Positions 52,996-64,000 of a stretch of DNA of 64,000 bases are shown piece after piece. Numbering within the stretch: the stretch's first letter is position 1; each line of letters starts with the position of its first letter. The position numbers were made by a program, and so were the translations under genes. Below the pieces are notes generated by a model, which made no database searches, had not been told where the DNA came from, and worked only from the letters and a program-made list of their open reading frames with translations. Source of the DNA: Auanema rhodensis (taxonomy: Eukaryota; Nematoda; Chromadorea; Rhabditida; Rhabditidae); NCBI GenBank assembly GCA_964057225.1, contig OZ059897.1, positions 4,402,001 through 4,466,000 on the forward strand. Direction: 5' to 3'.

Positions 52996-54048
52996 ATGAT
53001 TTTTTCGTTGAAAAACATTGTCCATCGTATTCGTCTTGAAAAAAAGAATCTAAAAACATCTACTTTTTGTGAAATTATTCAGAAATTTTTCGGGAAAATT
53101 TTTGTCAAAATGTTTTTGGAAGCAATGTTGAGTGTACATGGGAACTCAACATACACTAATGCATTATTTTTCAAACGATCATAACTAATTTTTGTATGGA
53201 GCGTTTCTCAATGTAGTATAGTGCATTCGATGCGGATTTTTAAGCTGCGTTGATCTGTGTTATCAGATTTGCGCTAGCTTAAAAATGCACCGAGTAATCA
53301 ACTGATATAGGTTCACACTTATATCCTCGATTTTCACCCTGAAGAATTAATTTTTTCGTTGAATAACATTGTCCTTCGTCTTTGCCTTGAGAAAAGAAAT
53401 CTAAAAACTCCTACTTTTTGTGAAATTATTTAGAAATTTTTCGGGAAAATTTTTGTCACAATGTTTTTGGAAGCAATGTTGAGTGTACATGGGAACTCAG
53501 CATACAATAATGCATTATTTTTCAAACGATCATAACTAATTTTTGTATAGAGCGTTTCTCAATGTAGTATAGTGCATTCGATGCGGATTTTTGAGTTGCG
53601 TTGATCTGTGTTATCAGATTTGCGCTAGCTTAAAAATGCACCGAGTAATCAACTGATATATGTTCACACTTATATCCTCGATTTTCACCCTGAAGAAATG
53701 ATTTTTTCGTTGAAAAACATTGTCCATCGTATTCGTCTTGAAAAAAGGAATCTAAAAACATCTACTTTTTGTGAAATTATTTAGAAATTTTTCGGGAAAA
53801 TTTTTGTCACAATGTTTTTGGAAGCAATGTTGAGTGTACATGGGAACTCAGCATACACTAATGCATTATTTTTCAAACGATCATAACTAATTTTTGTATA
53901 GAGCGTTTCTCAATGTAGTATAGTGCATTCGATGCGGATTTTTAAGCTGCGTCGATCTGTGTTATCAGATTTGAGTTAGCTTAAAAATGCACCGAGATAT
54001 CAACTGATATATGTTCACACTTATATCCTCGATTTTCACCCTGAAGAA

Positions 54049-57000
54049 ATGATTTTTTCGTTGAAAAACATTGTCCATCGTATTCGTCTTGAAAAAAAGA
54101 ATCTAAAAACATCTACTTTTTGTGAAATTATTCAGAAATTTTTCGGGAAAATTTTTGTCAAAATGTTTTTGGAAGCAATGTTGAGTGTACATGGGAACTT
54201 AACATACACTAATGCATTATTTTTCAAACGATCATAACTAATTTTTGTATGGAGCGTTTCTCAATGTAGTATAGTGCATTCGATGCGGATTTTTAAGCTG
54301 CGTTGATCTGTGTTATCAGATTTGCGCTAGCTTAAAAATGCACCGAGTAATCAACTGATATAGGTTCACACTTATATCCTCGATTTTCACCCTGAAGAAT
54401 TAATTTTTTCGTTGAATAACATTGTCCATCGTCTTTGCCTTGAGAAAAGAAATCTAAAAACTCCTACTTTTTGTGAAATTATTTAGAAATTTTTCGGGAA
54501 AATTTTTGTCACAATGTTTTTGAAAGCAATGTTGAGTGTACATGGGAACTCAGCATACACTAATGCATTATTTTTCAAACGATCATAACTAATTTTTGTA
54601 TAGAGCGTTTCTCAATGTAGTATAGTGCATTCGATGCGGATTTTTAAGCTGCGTCGATCTGTGTTATCAGATTTGAGTTAGCTTAAAAATGCACCGAGAT
54701 ATCAACTGATATATGTTCACACTTATATCCTCGATTTTCACCCTGAAGAAATGATTTTTTCGTTGAAAAACATTGTCCATCGTATTCGTCTTGAAAAAAA
54801 GAATCTAAAAACATCTACTTTTTGTGAAATTATTCAGAAATTTTTCGGGAAAATTTTTGTCAAAATGTTTTTGGAAGCAATGTTGAGTGTACATGGGAAC
54901 TCAACATACACTAATGCATTATTTTTCAAACGATCATAACTAATTTTTGTATAGAGCGTTTCTCAATGTAGTATAGTGCATTCGATGCGGATTTTTAAGC
55001 TGCGTCGATCTGTGTTATCAGATTTGAGTTAGCTTAAAAATGCACCGAGATATCAACTGATATATGTTCACACTTATATCCTCGATTTTCACCCTGAAGA
55101 AATGATTTTTTCGTTGAAAAACATTGTCCATCGTATTCGTCTTGAAAAAAAGAATCTAAAAACATCTACTTTTTGTGAAATTATTCAGAAATTTTTCGGG
55201 AAAATTTTTGTCAAAATGTTTTTGGAAGCAATGTTGAGTGTACATGGGAACTCAGCATACACTAATGCATTATTTTTCAAACGATCATAACTAATTTTTG
55301 TATGGAGCGTTTCTCAATGTAGTATAGTGCATTCGATGCGGATTTTTGAGCTGCGTTGATCTGTGTTATCAGATTTGCGCTAGCTTAAAAATGCACCGAG
55401 TAATCAACTGATATAGGTTCACACTTATATCCTCGATTTTCACCCTGAAGAATTAATTTTTTCGTTGAATAACATTGTCCATCGTCTTTGCCTTGAGAAA
55501 AGAAATCTAAAAACTCCTACTTTTTGTGAAATTATTTAGAAATTTTTCGGGAAAATTTTTGTCACAATGTTTTTGGAAGCAATGTTGAGTGTACATGGGA
55601 ACTCAGCATACACTAATGCATTATTTTTCAAACGATCATAACTAATTTTTGTATAGAGCGTTTCTCAATGTAGTATAGTGCATTCGATGCGGATTTTTAA
55701 GCTGCGTCGATCTGTGTTATCAGATTTGAGTTAGCTTAAAAATGCACCGAGATATCAACTGATATATGTTCACACTTATATCCTCGATTTTCACCCTGAA
55801 GAAATGATTTTTTCGTTGAAAAACATTGTCCATCGTATTCGTCTTGAAAAAAAGAATCTAAAAACATCTACTTTTTGTGAAATTATTCAGAAATTTTTCG
55901 GGAAAATTTTTGTCAAAATGTTTTTGGAAGCAATGTTGAGTGTACATGGGAACTTAACATACACTAATGCATTATTTTTCAAACGATCATAACTAATTTT
56001 TGTATGGAGCGTTTCTCAATGTAGTATAGTGCATTCGATGCGGATTTTTAAGCTGCGTTGATCTGTGTTATCAGATTTGCGCTAGCTTAAAAATGCACCG
56101 AGTAATCAACTGATATAGGTTCACACTTATATCCTCGATTTTCACCCTGAAGAATTAATTTTTTCGTTGAATAACATTGTCCATCGTCTTTGCCTTGAGA
56201 AAAGAAATCTAAAAACTCCTACTTTTTGTGAAATTATTTAGAAATTTTTCGGGAAAATTTTTGTCACAATGTTTTTGGAAGCAATGTTGAGTGTACATGG
56301 GAACTCAGCATACACTAATGCATTATTTTTCAAACGATCATAACTAATTTTTGTATAGAGCGTTTCTCAATGTAGTATAGTGCATTCGATGCGGATTTTT
56401 AAGCTGCGTCGATCTGTGTTATCAGATTTGAGTTAGCTTAAAAATGCACCGAGATATCAACTGATATATGTTCACACTTATATCCTCGATTTTCACCCTG
56501 AAGAAATGATTTTTTCGTTGAAAAACATTGTCCATCGTATTCGTCTTGAAAAAAAGAATCTAAAAACATCTACTTTTTGTGAAATTATTCAGAAATTTTT
56601 CGGGAAAATTTTTGTCAAAATGTTTTTGGAAGCAATGTTGAGTGTACATGGGAACTCAACATACACTAATGCATTATTTTTCAAACGATCATAACTAATT
56701 TTTGTATAGAGCGTTTCTCAATGTAGTATAGTGCATTCGATGCGGATTTTTAAGCTGCGTCGATCTGTGTTATCAGATTTGAGTTAGCTTAAAAATGCAC
56801 CGAGATATCAACTGATATATGTTCACACTTATATCCTCGATTTTCACCCTGAAGAAATGATTTTTTCGTTGAAAAACATTGTCCATCGTATTCGTCTTGA
56901 AAAAAAGAATCTAAAAACATCTACTTTTTGTGAAATTATTCAGAAATTTTTCGGGAAAATTTTTGTCAAAATGTTTTTGGAAGCAATGTTGAGTGTACAT

Positions 57001-59313
57001 GGGAACTCAGCATACACTAATGCATTATTTTTCAAACGATCATAACTAATTTTTGTATGGAGCGTTTCTCAATGTAGTATAGTGCATTCGATGCGGATTT
57101 TTGAGCTGCGTTGATCTGTGTTATCAGATTTGCGCTAGCTTAAAAATGCACCGAGTAATCAACTGATATAGGTTCACACTTATATCCTCGATTTTCACCC
57201 TGAAGAATTAATTTTTTCGTTGAATAACATTGTCCATCGTCTTTGCCTTGAGAAAAGAAATCTAAAAACTCCTACTTTTTGTGAAATTATTTAGAAATTT
57301 TTCGGGAAAATTTTTGTCACAATGTTTTTGGAAGCAATGTTGAGTGTACATGGGAACTCAGCATACACTAATGCATTATTTTTCAAACGATCATAACTAA
57401 TTTTTGTATAGAGCGTTTCTCAATGTAGTATAGTGCATTCGATGCGGATTTTTAAGCTGCGTCGATCTGTGTTATCAGATTTGAGTTAGCTTAAAAATGC
57501 ACCGAGATATCAACTGATATATGTTCACACTTATATCCTCGATTTTCACCCTGAAGAAATGATTTTTTCGTTGAAAAACATTGTCCATCGTATTCGTCTT
57601 GAAAAAAAGAATCTAAAAACATCTACTTTTTGTGAAATTATTCAGAAATTTTTCGGGAAAATTTTTGTCAAAATGTTTTTGGAAGCAATGTTGAGTGTAC
57701 ATGGGAACTTAACATACACTAATGCATTATTTTTCAAACGATCATAACTAATTTTTGTATGGAGCGTTTCTCAATGTAGTATAGTGCATTCGATGCGGAT
57801 TTTTAAGCTGCGTTGATCTGTGTTATCAGATTTGCGCTAGCTTAAAAATGCACCGAGTAATCAACTGATATAGGTTCACACTTATATCCTCGATTTTCAC
57901 CCTGAAGAATTAATTTTTTCGTTGAATAACATTGTCCATCGTCTTTGCCTTGAGAAAAGAAATCTAAAAACTCCTACTTTTTGTGAAATTATTTAGAAAT
58001 TTTTCGGGAAAATTTTTGTCACAATGTTTTTGGAAGCAATGTTGAGTGTACATGGGAACTCAGCATACACTAATGCATTATTTTTCAAACGATCATAACT
58101 AATTTTTGTATAGAGCGTTTCTCAATGTAGTATAGTGCATTCGATGCGGATTTTTAAGCTGCGTCGATCTGTGTTATCAGATATGAGTTAGCTTAAAAAT
58201 GCACCGAGATATCAACTGATATATGTTCACACTTATATCCTCGATTTTCACCCTGAAGAAATGATTTTTTCGTTGAAAAACATTGTCCATCGTATTCGTC
58301 TTGAAAAAAAGAATCTAAAAACATCTACTTTTTGTGAAATTATTCAGAAATTTTTCGGGAAAATTTTTGTCAAAATGTTTTTGGAAGCAATGTTGAGTGT
58401 ACATGGGAACTCAACATACACTAATGCATTATTTTTCAAACGATCATAACTAATTTTTGTATAGAGCGTTTCTCAATGTAGTATAGTGCATTCGATGCGG
58501 ATTTTTAAGCTGCGTCGATCTGTGTTATCAGATTTGAGTTAGCTTAAAAATGCACCGAGATATCAACTGATATATGTTCACACTTATATCCTCGATTTTC
58601 ACCCTGAAGAAATGATTTTTTCGTTGAAAAACATTGTCCATCGTATTCGTCTTGAAAAAAAGAATCTAAAAACATCTACTTTTTGTGAAATTATTCAGAA
58701 ATTTTTCGGGAAAATTTTTGTCAAAATGTTTTTGGAAGCAATGTTGAGTGTACATGGGAACTCAGCATACACTAATGCATTATTTTTCAAACGATCATAA
58801 CTAATTTTTGTATGGAGCGTTTCTCAATGTAGTATAGTGCATTCGATGCGGATTTTTGAGCTGCGTTGATCTGTGTTATCAGATTTGCGCTAGCTTAAAA
58901 ATGCACCGAGTAATCAACTGATATAGGTTCACACTTATATCCTCGATTTTCACCCTGAAGAATTAATTTTTTCGTTGAATAACATTGTCCATCGTCTTTG
59001 CCTTGAGAAAAGAAATCTAAAAACTCCTACTTTTTGTGAAATTATTTAGAAATTTTTCGGGAAAATTTTTGTCACAATGTTTTTGGAAGCAATGTTGAGT
59101 GTACATGGGAACTCAGCATACACTAATGCATTATTTTTCAAACGATCATAACTAATTTTTGTATAGAGCGTTTCTCAATGTAGTATAGTGCATTCGATGC
59201 GGATTTTTAAGCTGCGTCGATCTGTGTTATCAGATTTGAGTTAGCTTGAAAATGCACCGAGATATCAACTGATATATGTTCACACTTATATCCTCGATTT
59301 TCACCCTGAAGAA
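54049..59313 (+). repeat. Pentameric higher-order repeat, three consecutive 1755-bp copies
   Basis: Copies start at 54049, 55804 and 57559. Each is A, B, A with A203, A-like with G154, and B. The first A in every copy carries the private aacttaacat (for aactcaacat) near 54196, 55951 and 57706. Private changes within single copies, such as ttgaaagc near 54521 and cagatatgag near 58178, arose after duplication. The last B of copy 3 has a cttgaaaatg tail unlike the other two. This is the cleanest recent amplification in the window. Confidence 0.92.
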
Positions 59314-62300
59314 ATGATTTTTTCGTTGAAAAACATTGTCCATCGTATTCGTCTTGAAAAAAGGAATCTAAAAACATCTACTTTTTGTGAAATTATTTAG
59401 AAATTTTTCGGGAAAATTTTTGTCAAAATGTTTTTGGAAGCAATGTTGAGTGTACATGGGAACTCAACATACACTAATGCATTATTTTTCAAACGATCAT
59501 AACTAATTTTTGTATGGAGCGTTTCTCAATGTAGTATAGTGCATTCGATGCGGATTTTTGAGCTGCGTTGATCTGTGTTATCAGATTTGCGCTAGCTTAA
59601 AAATGCACCGAGTAATCAACTGATATAGGTTCACACTTATATCCTCGATTTTCACCCTGAAGAATTAATTTTTTCGTTGAATAACATTGTCCATCGTCTT
59701 TGCCTTGAGAAAAGAAATCTAAAAACTCCTACTTTTTGTGAAATTATTTAGAAATTTTTCGGGAAAATTTTTGTCACAATGTTTTTGGAAGCAATGTTGA
59801 GTGTACATGGGAACTCAGCATACACTAATGCATTATTTTTCAAACGATCATAACTAATTTTTGTATAGAGCGTTTCTCAATGTAGTATAGTGCATTCGAT
59901 GCGGATTTTTAAGCTGCGTCGATCTGTGTTATCAGATTTGAGTTAGCTTAAAAATGCACCGAGATATCAACTGATATATGTTCACACTTATATCCTCGAT
60001 TTTCACCCTGAAGAAATGATTTTTTCGTTGAAAAACATTGTCCATCGTATTCGTCTTGAAAAAAAGAATCTAAAAACATCTACTTTTTGTGAAATTATTC
60101 AGAAATTTTTCGGGAAAATTTTTGTCAAAATGTTTTTGGAAGCAATGTTGAGTGTACATGGGAACTCAACATACACTAATGCATTATTTTTCAAACGATC
60201 ATAACTAATTTTTGTATGGAGCGTTTCTCAATGTAGTATAGTGCATTCGATGCGGATTTTTAAGCTGCGTTGATCTGTGTTATCAGATTTGCGCTAGCTT
60301 AAAAATGCACCGAGTAATCAACTGATATAGGTTCACACTTATATCCTCGATTTTCACCCTGAAGAATTAATTTTTTCGTTGAATAACATTGTCCATCGTC
60401 TTTGCCTTGAGAAAAGAAATCTAAAAACTCCTACTTTTTGTGAAATTATTTAGAAATTTTTCGGGAAAATTTTTGTCACAATGTTTTTGGAAGCAATGTT
60501 GAGTGTACATGGGAACTCAGCATACACTAATGCATTATTTTTCAAACGATCATAACTAATTTTTGTATAGAGCGTTTCTCAATGTAGTATAGTGCATTCG
60601 ATGCGGATTTTTGAGTTGCGTTGATCTGTGTTATCAGATTTGCGCTAGCTTAAAAATGCACCGAGTAATCAACTGATATATGTTCACACTTATATCCTCG
60701 ATTTTCACCCTGAAGAAATGATTTTTTCGTTGAAAAACATTGTCCATCGTATTCGTCTTGAAAAAAGGAATCTAAAAACATCTACTTTTTGTGAAATTAT
60801 TTAGAAATTTTTCGGGAAAATTTTTGTCACAATGTTTTTGGAAGCAATGTTGAGTGTACATGGGAACTCAGCATACACTAATGCATTATTTTTCAAACGA
60901 TCATAACTAATTTTTGTATAGAGCGTTTCTCAATGTAGTATAGTGCATTCGATGCGGATTTTTAAGCTGCGTCGATCTGTGTTATCAGATTTGAGTTAGC
61001 TTAAAAATGCACCGAGATATCAACTGATATATGTTCACACTTATATCCTCGATTTTCACCCTGAAGAAATGATTTTTTCGTTGAAAAACATTGTCCATCG
61101 TATTCGTCTTGAAAAAAAGAATCTAAAAACATCTACTTTTTGTGAAATTATTCAGAAATTTTTCGGGAAAATTTTTGTCAAAATGTTTTTGGAAGCAATG
61201 TTGAGTGTACATGGGAACTCAACATACACTAATGCATTATTTTTCAAACGATCATATTTAATTTTTGTATGGAGCGTTTCTCAATGTAGTATAGTGCATT
61301 CGATGCGGATTTTTAAGCTGCGTTGATCTGTGTTATCAGATTTGCGCTAGCTTAAAAATGCACCGAGTAATCAACTGATATAGGTTCACACTTATATCCT
61401 CGATTTTCACCCTGAAGAATTAATTTTTTCGTTGAATAACATTGTCCATCGTCTTTGCCTTGAGAAAAGAAATCTAAAAACTCCTACTTTTTGTGAAATT
61501 ATTTAGAAATTTTTCGGGAAAATTTTTGTCACAATGTTTTTGGAAGCAATGTTGAGTGTACATGGGAACTCAGCATACACTAATGCATTATTTTTCAAAC
61601 GATCATAACTAATTTTTGTATAGAGCGTTTCTCAATGTAGTATAGTGCATTCGATGCGGATTTTTAAGCTGCGTCGATCTGTGTTATCAGATTTGAGTTA
61701 GCTTGAAAATGCACCGAGATATCAACTGATATATGTTCACACTTATATCCTCGATTTTCACCCTGAAGAAATGATTTTTTCGTTGAAAAACATTGTCCAT
61801 CGTATTCGTCTTGAAAAAAAGAATCTAAAAACATCTACTTTTTGTGAAATTATTCAGAAATTTTTCGGGAAAATTTTTGTCAAAATGTTTTTGGAAGCAA
61901 TGTTGAGTGTACATGGGAACTCAACATACACTAATGCATTATTTTTCAAACGATCATAACTAATTTTTGTATGGAGCGTTTCTCAATGTAGTATAGTGCA
62001 TTCGATGCGGATTTTTAAGCTGCGTTGATCTGTGTTATCAGATTTGCGCTAGCTTAAAAATGCACCGAGTAATCAACTGATATAGGTTCACACTTATATC
62101 CTCGATTTTCACCCTGAAGAATTAATTTTTTCGTTGAATAACATTGTCCATCGTCTTTGCCTTGAGAAAAGAAATCTAAAAACTCCTACTTTTTGTGAAA
62201 TTATTTAGAAATTTTTCGGGAAAATTTTTGTCACAATGTTTTTGGAAGCAATGTTGAGTGTACATGGGAACTCAACATACACTAATGCATTATTTTTCAA

Positions 62301-64000
62301 ACGATCATAACTAATTTTTGTATGGAGCGTTTCTCAATGTAGTATAGTGCATTCGATGCGGATTTTTAAGCTGCGTCGATCTGTGTTATCAGATTTGAGT
62401 TAGCTTAAAAATGCACCGAGATATCAACTGATGTATGTTCACACTTATATCCTCGATTTTCACCCTGAAGAAATGATTTTTTCGTTGAAAAACATTGTCC
62501 ATCGTATTCGTCTTGAAAAAAGGAATCTAAAAACATCTACTTTTTGTGAAATTATTTAGAAATTTTTCGGGAAAATTTTTGTCAAAATGTTTTTGGAAGC
62601 AATGTTGAGTGTACATGGGAACTCAACATACACTAATGCATTATTTTTCATACGATCATAACTAATTTTTGTATAAAGCGTTTCTCAATGTAGTATAGTG
62701 CATTCGATGCGGATTTTTAAGCTGCGTCGATCTGTGTTATCAGATTTGAGTTAGCTTAAAAATGCACCGAGATATCAACTGATATATGTTCACACTTATA
62801 TCCTCGATTTTCACCCTGAAGAATTAATTTTTTCGTTGAAAAACATTGTCCATCGTATTCGTCTTGAAAAAAAGAATCTAAAAACATCTACTTTTTGTGA
62901 AATTATTCAGAAATTTTTCGGGAAAATTTTTGTCAAAATGTTTTTGGAAGCAATGTTGAGTGTACATGGGAACTCAACATACACTAATGCATTATTTTTC
63001 AAACGATCATAACTAATTTTTGTATGGAGCGTTTCTCAATGTAGTATAGTGCATTCGATGCGGATTTTTGAGCTGCGTTGATCTGTGTTATCAGATTTGC
63101 GCTAGCTTAAAAATGCACCGAGTAATCAACTGATATAGGTTCACACTTATATCCTCGATTTTCACCCTGAAGAAATGATTTTTTCGTTGAAAAACATTGT
63201 CCATCGTATTCGTCTTGAAAAAAGGAATCTAAAAACATCTACTTTTTGTGAAATTATTTAGAAATTTTTCGGGAAAATTTTTGTCAAAATGTTTTTGGAA
63301 GCAATGTTGAGTGTACATGGGAACTCAACATACACTAATGCATTATTTTTCATACGATCATAACTAATTTTTGTATAAAGCGTTTCTCAATGTAGTATAG
63401 TGCATTCGATGCGGATTTTTAAGCTGCGTTGATCTGTGTTATCAGATTTGCGCTAGCTTAAAAATGCACCGAGTAATCAACTGATATAGGTTCACACTTA
63501 TATCCTCGATTTTCACCCTGAAGAATTAATTTTTTCGTTGAATAACATTGTCCATCGTCTTTGCCTTGAGAAAAGAAATCTAAAAACTCCTACTTTTTGT
63601 GAAATTATTTAGAAATTTTTCGGGAAAATTTTTGTCACAATGTTTTTGGAAGCAATGTTGAGTGTACATGGGAACTCAACATACACTAATGCATTATTTT
63701 TCATACGATCATAACTAATTTTTGTATAAAGCGTTTCTCAATGTAGTATAGTGCATTCGATGCGGATTTTTAAGCTGCGTCGATCTGTGTTATCAGATTT
63801 GAGTTAGCTTAAAAATGCACCGAGATATCAACTGATATATGTTCACACTTATATCCTCGATTTTCACCCTGAAGAAATGATTTTTTCGTTGAAAAACATT
63901 GTCCATCGTATTCGTCTTGAAAAAAGGAATCTAAAAACATCTACTTTTTGTGAAATTATTTAGAAATTTTTCGGGAAAATTTTTGTCAAAATGTTTTTGG
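59314..64000 (+). repeat. Irregular terminal zone of the window
   Basis: Monomers of types C, B, A, B, C, A, B, A, B, C, hybrid, C, B and C start at 59314 and every 351 bp. Monomer 61069 has catattta for cataacta, which removes the usual stop and lengthens its open frame to 85 codons. Monomers 62473, 63175 and 63526 carry catacgatc and gtataaagcg, as at 49136-49837. Monomer 62824 is a hybrid with a TTA head. The array leaves the window mid-monomer. Confidence 0.82.

Larger units (their letters stand above)
1..64000. repeat. 351-bp satellite DNA array, about 182 monomers
   Basis: The same 351-bp unit repeats without interruption on one strand or the other. Register is exact over long spans: equivalent positions 21056 and 50540 are 84 x 351 apart, and reverse-strand positions 5446 and 19837 are 41 x 351 apart. 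Monomers differ mainly by a limited set of recurrent substitutions. One counted monomer is 32.5% G+C. The unit length would suit two nucleosomes. No gene, transposon or unique spacer interrupts the array, and it runs off both window ends. That it is centromeric or pericentromeric is inferred from the general behaviour of such arrays, not shown by the sequence. Confidence 0.99.
20501..64000 (+). repeat. Forward satellite block 2
   Basis: About 124 forward monomers. Phase 1 falls at 20705 and then every 351 bp. The only register change found is one base lost near 50748, so later starts are 50891 (B) and onward at 351-bp steps, for example 52996, 54049 and 61771. It consists of successive zones with different higher-order periods, listed separately, and continues beyond the window. 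Confidence 0.97.

Noticed and set aside
61069-61326. 85-codon open frame
   Set aside because: It is a type A monomer in which cataacta became catattta, removing the usual stop. It is a chance extension, not a gene.
1-64000. CRISPR array
   Set aside because: The repeats abut with no unique spacers, and the unit is 351 bp.
1-64000. Named satellites such as the Drosophila 359-bp or Tribolium 360-bp families
   Set aside because: The length is similar, but the sequence does not match the Drosophila 359-bp repeat as I recall it, and I cannot confirm a Tribolium match without a database search.

Overview
The whole window is one satellite DNA array. A unit of 351 bp repeats head to tail from the first base to the last, about 182 copies, and both window edges cut through repeats, so the array is longer than 64 kb. 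I find no protein-coding gene, rRNA, tRNA, CRISPR array, transposon or unique DNA. One monomer counted base by base (21056-21406) is 114/351 G+C, about 32.5%. Long AT-rich tandem arrays with higher-order structure are typical of eukaryotic centromeric or pericentromeric heterochromatin. The host is a eukaryote; an insect such as a beetle or wasp is only a guess from unit length and base composition, and I do not recognise the monomer as a named family.

Layout: (1) 1-4816, forward array built on a 5-monomer (1755 bp) higher-order repeat; (2) 4817-20492, the same satellite in reverse orientation, with 5- and 6-monomer higher-order repeats; (3) 20501-64000, forward again, with successive zones of 11/9-mer, trimer (1053 bp), dimer (702 bp), mixed, and finally three copies of a pentamer (54049-59313). 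Orientation flips at two sharp fold-back junctions, near 4815 and 20493-20500. Around both, the order of monomer types is approximately mirrored.

Monomer coordinates used below: phase 1 is the first base of the ATG (or TTA) that precedes the T-run and CG of each unit (for example position 21056). Diagnostic sites are phases 1-3 (ATG/TTA), 18, 34/37/39, 63-64, 85 (C/T), 113 (A/C), 154 (A/G), 203 (G/A), 247, 256, 277/279, 300-301 and 315. They define a few recurrent types: A (ATG head, C85, A113, usually A154), B (TTA head, T85, C113, G154), C (ATG head, T85, usually C113, G154), plus X, D and recombinants. The variant at phases 277-315 of one monomer nearly always predicts the head of the next, and the exceptions are visible recombinants.

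Nothing here works as a gene system. The interest lies in array biology: the two fold-back inversions, nested higher-order repeats of several ages, near-absence of length change, and diagnostic substitutions that fall in and switch short inverted repeats. The 62-codon open frames in type A monomers are a by-product of phase 85 being C rather than T and are not annotated as genes.
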